DNA of 8,392 bases from the NCBI GenBank assembly GCA_016650315.1, contig JAENVZ010000068.1, positions 1 to 8,392 on the forward strand, read 5' to 3'. Origin of the DNA: Alphaproteobacteria bacterium. GTDB taxonomy: Bacteria; Pseudomonadota; Alphaproteobacteria; Sphingomonadales; Sphingomonadaceae. The position numbers and the translations under genes were made by a program. Under the pieces are notes generated by a model. The model ran no database searches and was not told where the DNA came from. It was given only the letters and a program-made list of their open reading frames with translations. Positions 6,395 to 8,392 of the stretch are shown here, piece after piece. Numbering within the stretch: the first letter of the stretch is position 1; each line of letters starts with the position of its first letter.

Positions 6395-7465
6395 TTGACC
6401 TCTGCCGAACCAGACACGCCCTTAATCATTCCTGTCATCCTGTCAGGCGGTTCGGGCACGCGCCTATGGCCGTTATCGCAGCCGGAAAAGCCCAAGCAAC
6501 TGCTGGCACTGACCGCTGACGACAGCATGATCCAGCTCACGGCGAAAAGAACGATTGGAAAGGCAAGCTTCGCGTCGCCACTGGTCGTTGCCAATGCACG
6601 ACATGCCGAAATCATCTGGGCGCAACTTGAACAGGCGGGCGAACCGCGCGCACGGCTCATTCTGGAACCTGCAGGCCGCAATACCGCGCCTGCCATCGCG
6701 CTGGCAGCGCTTGCCGTAGATGATCCCGCCGCGCCCTTGCTGGTCATGCCGAGCGATCATGTCATTGAGAACGTCGACGCCTTTCATGCCGCGATCCAGA
6801 ATGCGCTGCCGCTGGTCCGTGAGGGTTGGCTGGTGACATTCGGCATCACGCCTGACGCGCCCGAAACGGGCTATGGTTATATCAGGATAGGCGAAATGCT
6901 TGCCAGCGGCATCCACCAGGTCGAACGCTTTATCGAAAAGCCCGACACCCAAAGCGCAAAAAACATGCTGGCGGAAGGCGGTTATGTGTGGAATGCGGGC
7001 ATCTTCCTGTTCAGGGCCGATGCCTATCTCGAGGCGCTGGCCCAGCATCAACCCGAAATGCTTTCAGTGGCAAAGACTGCCATGGACGCCGCGCAGAAGG
7101 AAGGTCCCCACATCATCCCCGATGCAACGAAATTCGCCGCCTGCCCTTCGGACTCCATCGACTATGCCGTGATGGAAAGGGCCGCACAGGTGGCAGTGGT
7201 GCCCGTCAGCATGGGCTGGTCGGACGTGGGGTGCTGGGATTCACTGCACGCCGTCAAGGAGCGCGACGAGCACGGCAACGCCTGCCATGGTGAGGTCATC
7301 GCCATCGAAACACGTAATTGCTTGATCCACAGCGACGGCCCGCGCATTTCAATGGTTGGCGTTGAAGACTTGATCGTGGTGGCGACGGGCAATGACATTT
7401 TGATCCTCCCGCGCGGGCGCTCGCAGGAGGTGCGCAAGGTGACTGATACCCTCAAAAAGGACTGA
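6395..7465 (+). CDS. manC: Mannose-1-phosphate guanylyltransferase
   Basis: Makes GDP-mannose from mannose-1-phosphate and GTP for polysaccharide synthesis. The 356-aa protein has the nucleotidyltransferase signature SGGSGTRLWPLS (17-28) with PKQ (33-35), PAGRNTAPAIALAAL (92-106), MPSDHVI (118-124), ETGYGYI (157-163), FIEKPD (179-184), WNAGIF (199-204), SIDYAVME (254-261) and GWSDVGCW (274-281). It stops after a short beta-rich tail (about 300-350), so it lacks the C-terminal mannose-6-phosphate isomerase domain of the longer bifunctional ManC/AlgA proteins. The start is TTG with a strong AGGAGGAGA site. It is the only sugar gene on the plus strand here, divergent from wecB and convergent with rmlA at a 2-bp gap. 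The cognate phosphomannomutase is not in the window. Confidence 0.95.
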   Translation: MTSAEPDTPLIIPVILSGGSGTRLWPLSQPEKPKQLLALTADDSMIQLTAKRTIGKASFASPLVVANARHAEIIWAQLEQAGEPRARLILEPAGRNTAPAIALAALAVDDPAAPLLVMPSDHVIENVDAFHAAIQNALPLVREGWLVTFGITPDAPETGYGYIRIGEMLASGIHQVERFIEKPDTQSAKNMLAEGGYVWNAGIFLFRADAYLEALAQHQPEMLSVAKTAMDAAQKEGPHIIPDATKFAACPSDSIDYAVMERAAQVAVVPVSMGWSDVGCWDSLHAVKERDEHGNACHGEVIAIETRNCLIHSDGPRISMVGVEDLIVVATGNDILILPRGRSQEVRKVTDTLKKD

Positions 7466-7467
7466 CG

Positions 7468-8331
7468 TTACTGTCGCAAGCCTTTCAAATATTGTCCGTA
7501 TTGGCTTTTGCCCAATGTTGCGACAGCACGATCTAGCCCAGCATCATCGATAAAGCCCTGCCGCCATGCGATCTCCTCAGGGCAGGCAATCTTCATACCC
7601 TGCCGGCGTTCGATCGTGCCGACAAAATGGGCCGCTTCCAGCAGGCTGTCAGGCGTTCCGGTATCAAGCCAGGCATAGCCCCGACCCATCACCTCGACAT
7701 TCAATGCGCCGCGTTCCAAATAGACCTTGTTGACGTCCGTAATTTCCAGCTCGCCCCGCGCCGAAGGCTGGAGGTTTGCGGCAATATCGACAACATGAGC
7801 ATCATAAAAATAGAGACCTGTAACCGCCCAATGGGATTTGGGGGCAGCTGGCTTTTCCTCAATGCTGAGCGCCCGCATGTTCTGGTCAAAGTCCACGACG
7901 CCATAACGTTCGGGATCAGCGACATGGTAAGCAAAAACCGTCGCGCCATTGGGCCGCGCCCGCGCCGACTGCAATATCTCGGGCAGTCCGTGACCGAAGA
8001 AAATATTATCGCCCAGCACAAGGCAGGATGGCCCACCTGCGACAAAATCGGCGCCGATCGTGTAGGCATGCGCCAGCCCATTGGGTTCGGCCTGGACTGC
8101 ATAGCTCAATTCCATGCCCCATTGCGATCCATCACCCAGCAGGTTGCGGAAATTGGCCGCATCATGCGGCGTGGTGATGATCAGCACCTCACGGATGCCA
8201 GCAAGCATCAGCGTCGAGAGCGGATAATAGATCATCGGCTTGTCATACACGGGCATGAGCTGCTTCGAAATCGCCATGGTAACAGGAAAGAGACGCGTTC
8301 CGCTGCCGCCCGCCAGAATGATGCCCTTCAT
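7468..8331 (-). CDS. rmlA: Glucose-1-phosphate thymidylyltransferase
   Basis: Catalyses the first step of dTDP-L-rhamnose synthesis, glucose-1-phosphate plus dTTP to dTDP-glucose. The 287-aa length is normal for the family. Motifs are [13 protein letters not shown] (6-18), [17 protein letters not shown] (22-38), LGDNIFFG (106-113) with metal-binding Asp108, GVVDFD (144-149), IEEKP (157-161), VTGLYFYD (170-177), GELEITDVN (193-201) and [10 protein letters not shown] (221-230). ATG 8331 was chosen because it gives the standard MKGIILAGG start, has GGGAGA 9-10 nt upstream, and forms an ATGA overlap with the preceding gene. A longer start at 8385 would lie inside that gene. RmlA enzymes are typically feedback-inhibited by dTDP-rhamnose. 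No rmlC follows downstream, since manC converges immediately. Confidence 0.96.
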   Translation of the reverse strand: MKGIILAGGSGTRLFPVTMAISKQLMPVYDKPMIYYPLSTLMLAGIREVLIITTPHDAANFRNLLGDGSQWGMELSYAVQAEPNGLAHAYTIGADFVAGGPSCLVLGDNIFFGHGLPEILQSARARPNGATVFAYHVADPERYGVVDFDQNMRALSIEEKPAAPKSHWAVTGLYFYDAHVVDIAANLQPSARGELEITDVNKVYLERGALNVEVMGRGYAWLDTGTPDSLLEAAHFVGTIERRQGMKIACPEEIAWRQGFIDDAGLDRAVATLGKSQYGQYLKGLRQ

Positions 8332-8392
8332 GATTTCGCTTCTCCCAATACGCGTTCGACGACATCCGCCATTGATATCTCCCATGCGGGTA
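8328..8392 (-). CDS. C-terminal end of the gene upstream of rmlA, probably dTDP-4-dehydrorhamnose reductase (partial)
   Basis: An open frame enters from the right edge and ends with TGA at 8328-8330, sharing ATGA with the rmlA start, which is the usual form of translational coupling. Only 20 residues are visible, containing [20 protein letters not shown] Trp after a Pro-rich turn followed by an S-x-x-x-V-V-x-x-x-L helix at the very end resembles RmlD C-termini, and the order rmlD-rmlA occurs in the common rmlBDAC cluster. Another sugar-nucleotide dehydratase or reductase with a similar tail cannot be excluded from so short a piece. Confidence 0.55.
   Translation of the reverse strand, partial: PAWEISMADVVERVLGEAKS

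Noticed and set aside
5467..6519. A 350-aa plus-strand open frame antisense to wecB
   Set aside because: It mirrors wecB codons in GC-rich DNA, runs through the start regions of both wecB and manC, and shows no recognisable motif; wecB on the other strand has every family motif.
6473..7051. A 192-aa minus-strand open frame inside manC, and similar antisense frames in alkB (682-1188)
   Set aside because: These are shadows of strongly supported genes, with no motif and no plausible start context.

Overview
The window looks like chromosomal DNA of an alphaproteobacterium, most likely a sphingomonad (Sphingobium, Novosphingobium or Sphingopyxis type). This rests on gene content, protein style and base composition, not on a marker gene. 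It combines a surface-polysaccharide sugar-nucleotide locus with a three-gene oxidative cassette set into one side of it.

Left part (1-3817, plus strand): a tight three-gene operon. It holds a short AlkB-type integral-membrane alkane monooxygenase (301-1359), an unrecognised membrane-associated protein with a serine-hydrolase-like THSNGS motif (1359-2462), and a soluble cytochrome P450 (2465-3817). The first junction is a TGATG stop/start overlap and the second is a 2-nt gap, so the three are probably co-translated. No rubredoxin, ferredoxin or reductase is present, so both oxygenases must take electrons from partners encoded elsewhere. Hand counts on sampled lines give about 40-62% G+C in the P450 gene, against about 58-73% in the sugar genes to its right.

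Right part (3882-8392): wecB (5164-6294, minus) and wecC (3882-5180, minus) overlap and convert UDP-GlcNAc to UDP-ManNAc and then UDP-ManNAcA. manC (6395-7465, plus) diverges from them and makes GDP-mannose. rmlA (7468-8331, minus) converges on manC with a 2-bp gap and makes dTDP-glucose for dTDP-rhamnose. The 3' end of a gene that looks like rmlD enters at the right edge and overlaps rmlA by ATGA. Together these supply activated sugars for an exopolysaccharide, capsule or O-antigen. No glycosyltransferase or export gene is in the window.

The most informative structure is at the left edge. Positions 74-206 (minus) hold a broken second copy of the last codons of wecC, in the same orientation as the intact wecC. 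Thus the alkB-hydrolase-P450 cassette is bracketed by two direct copies of the wecC 3' end (136-206 and 3943-4013; 61 of 71 bases identical, 3807 bp apart). This suggests that the cassette entered at the wecC 3' end, or was left between two wecC copies by recombination. The remnant also shows that the long open frame reaching left of 301 is not a real extension of alkB.
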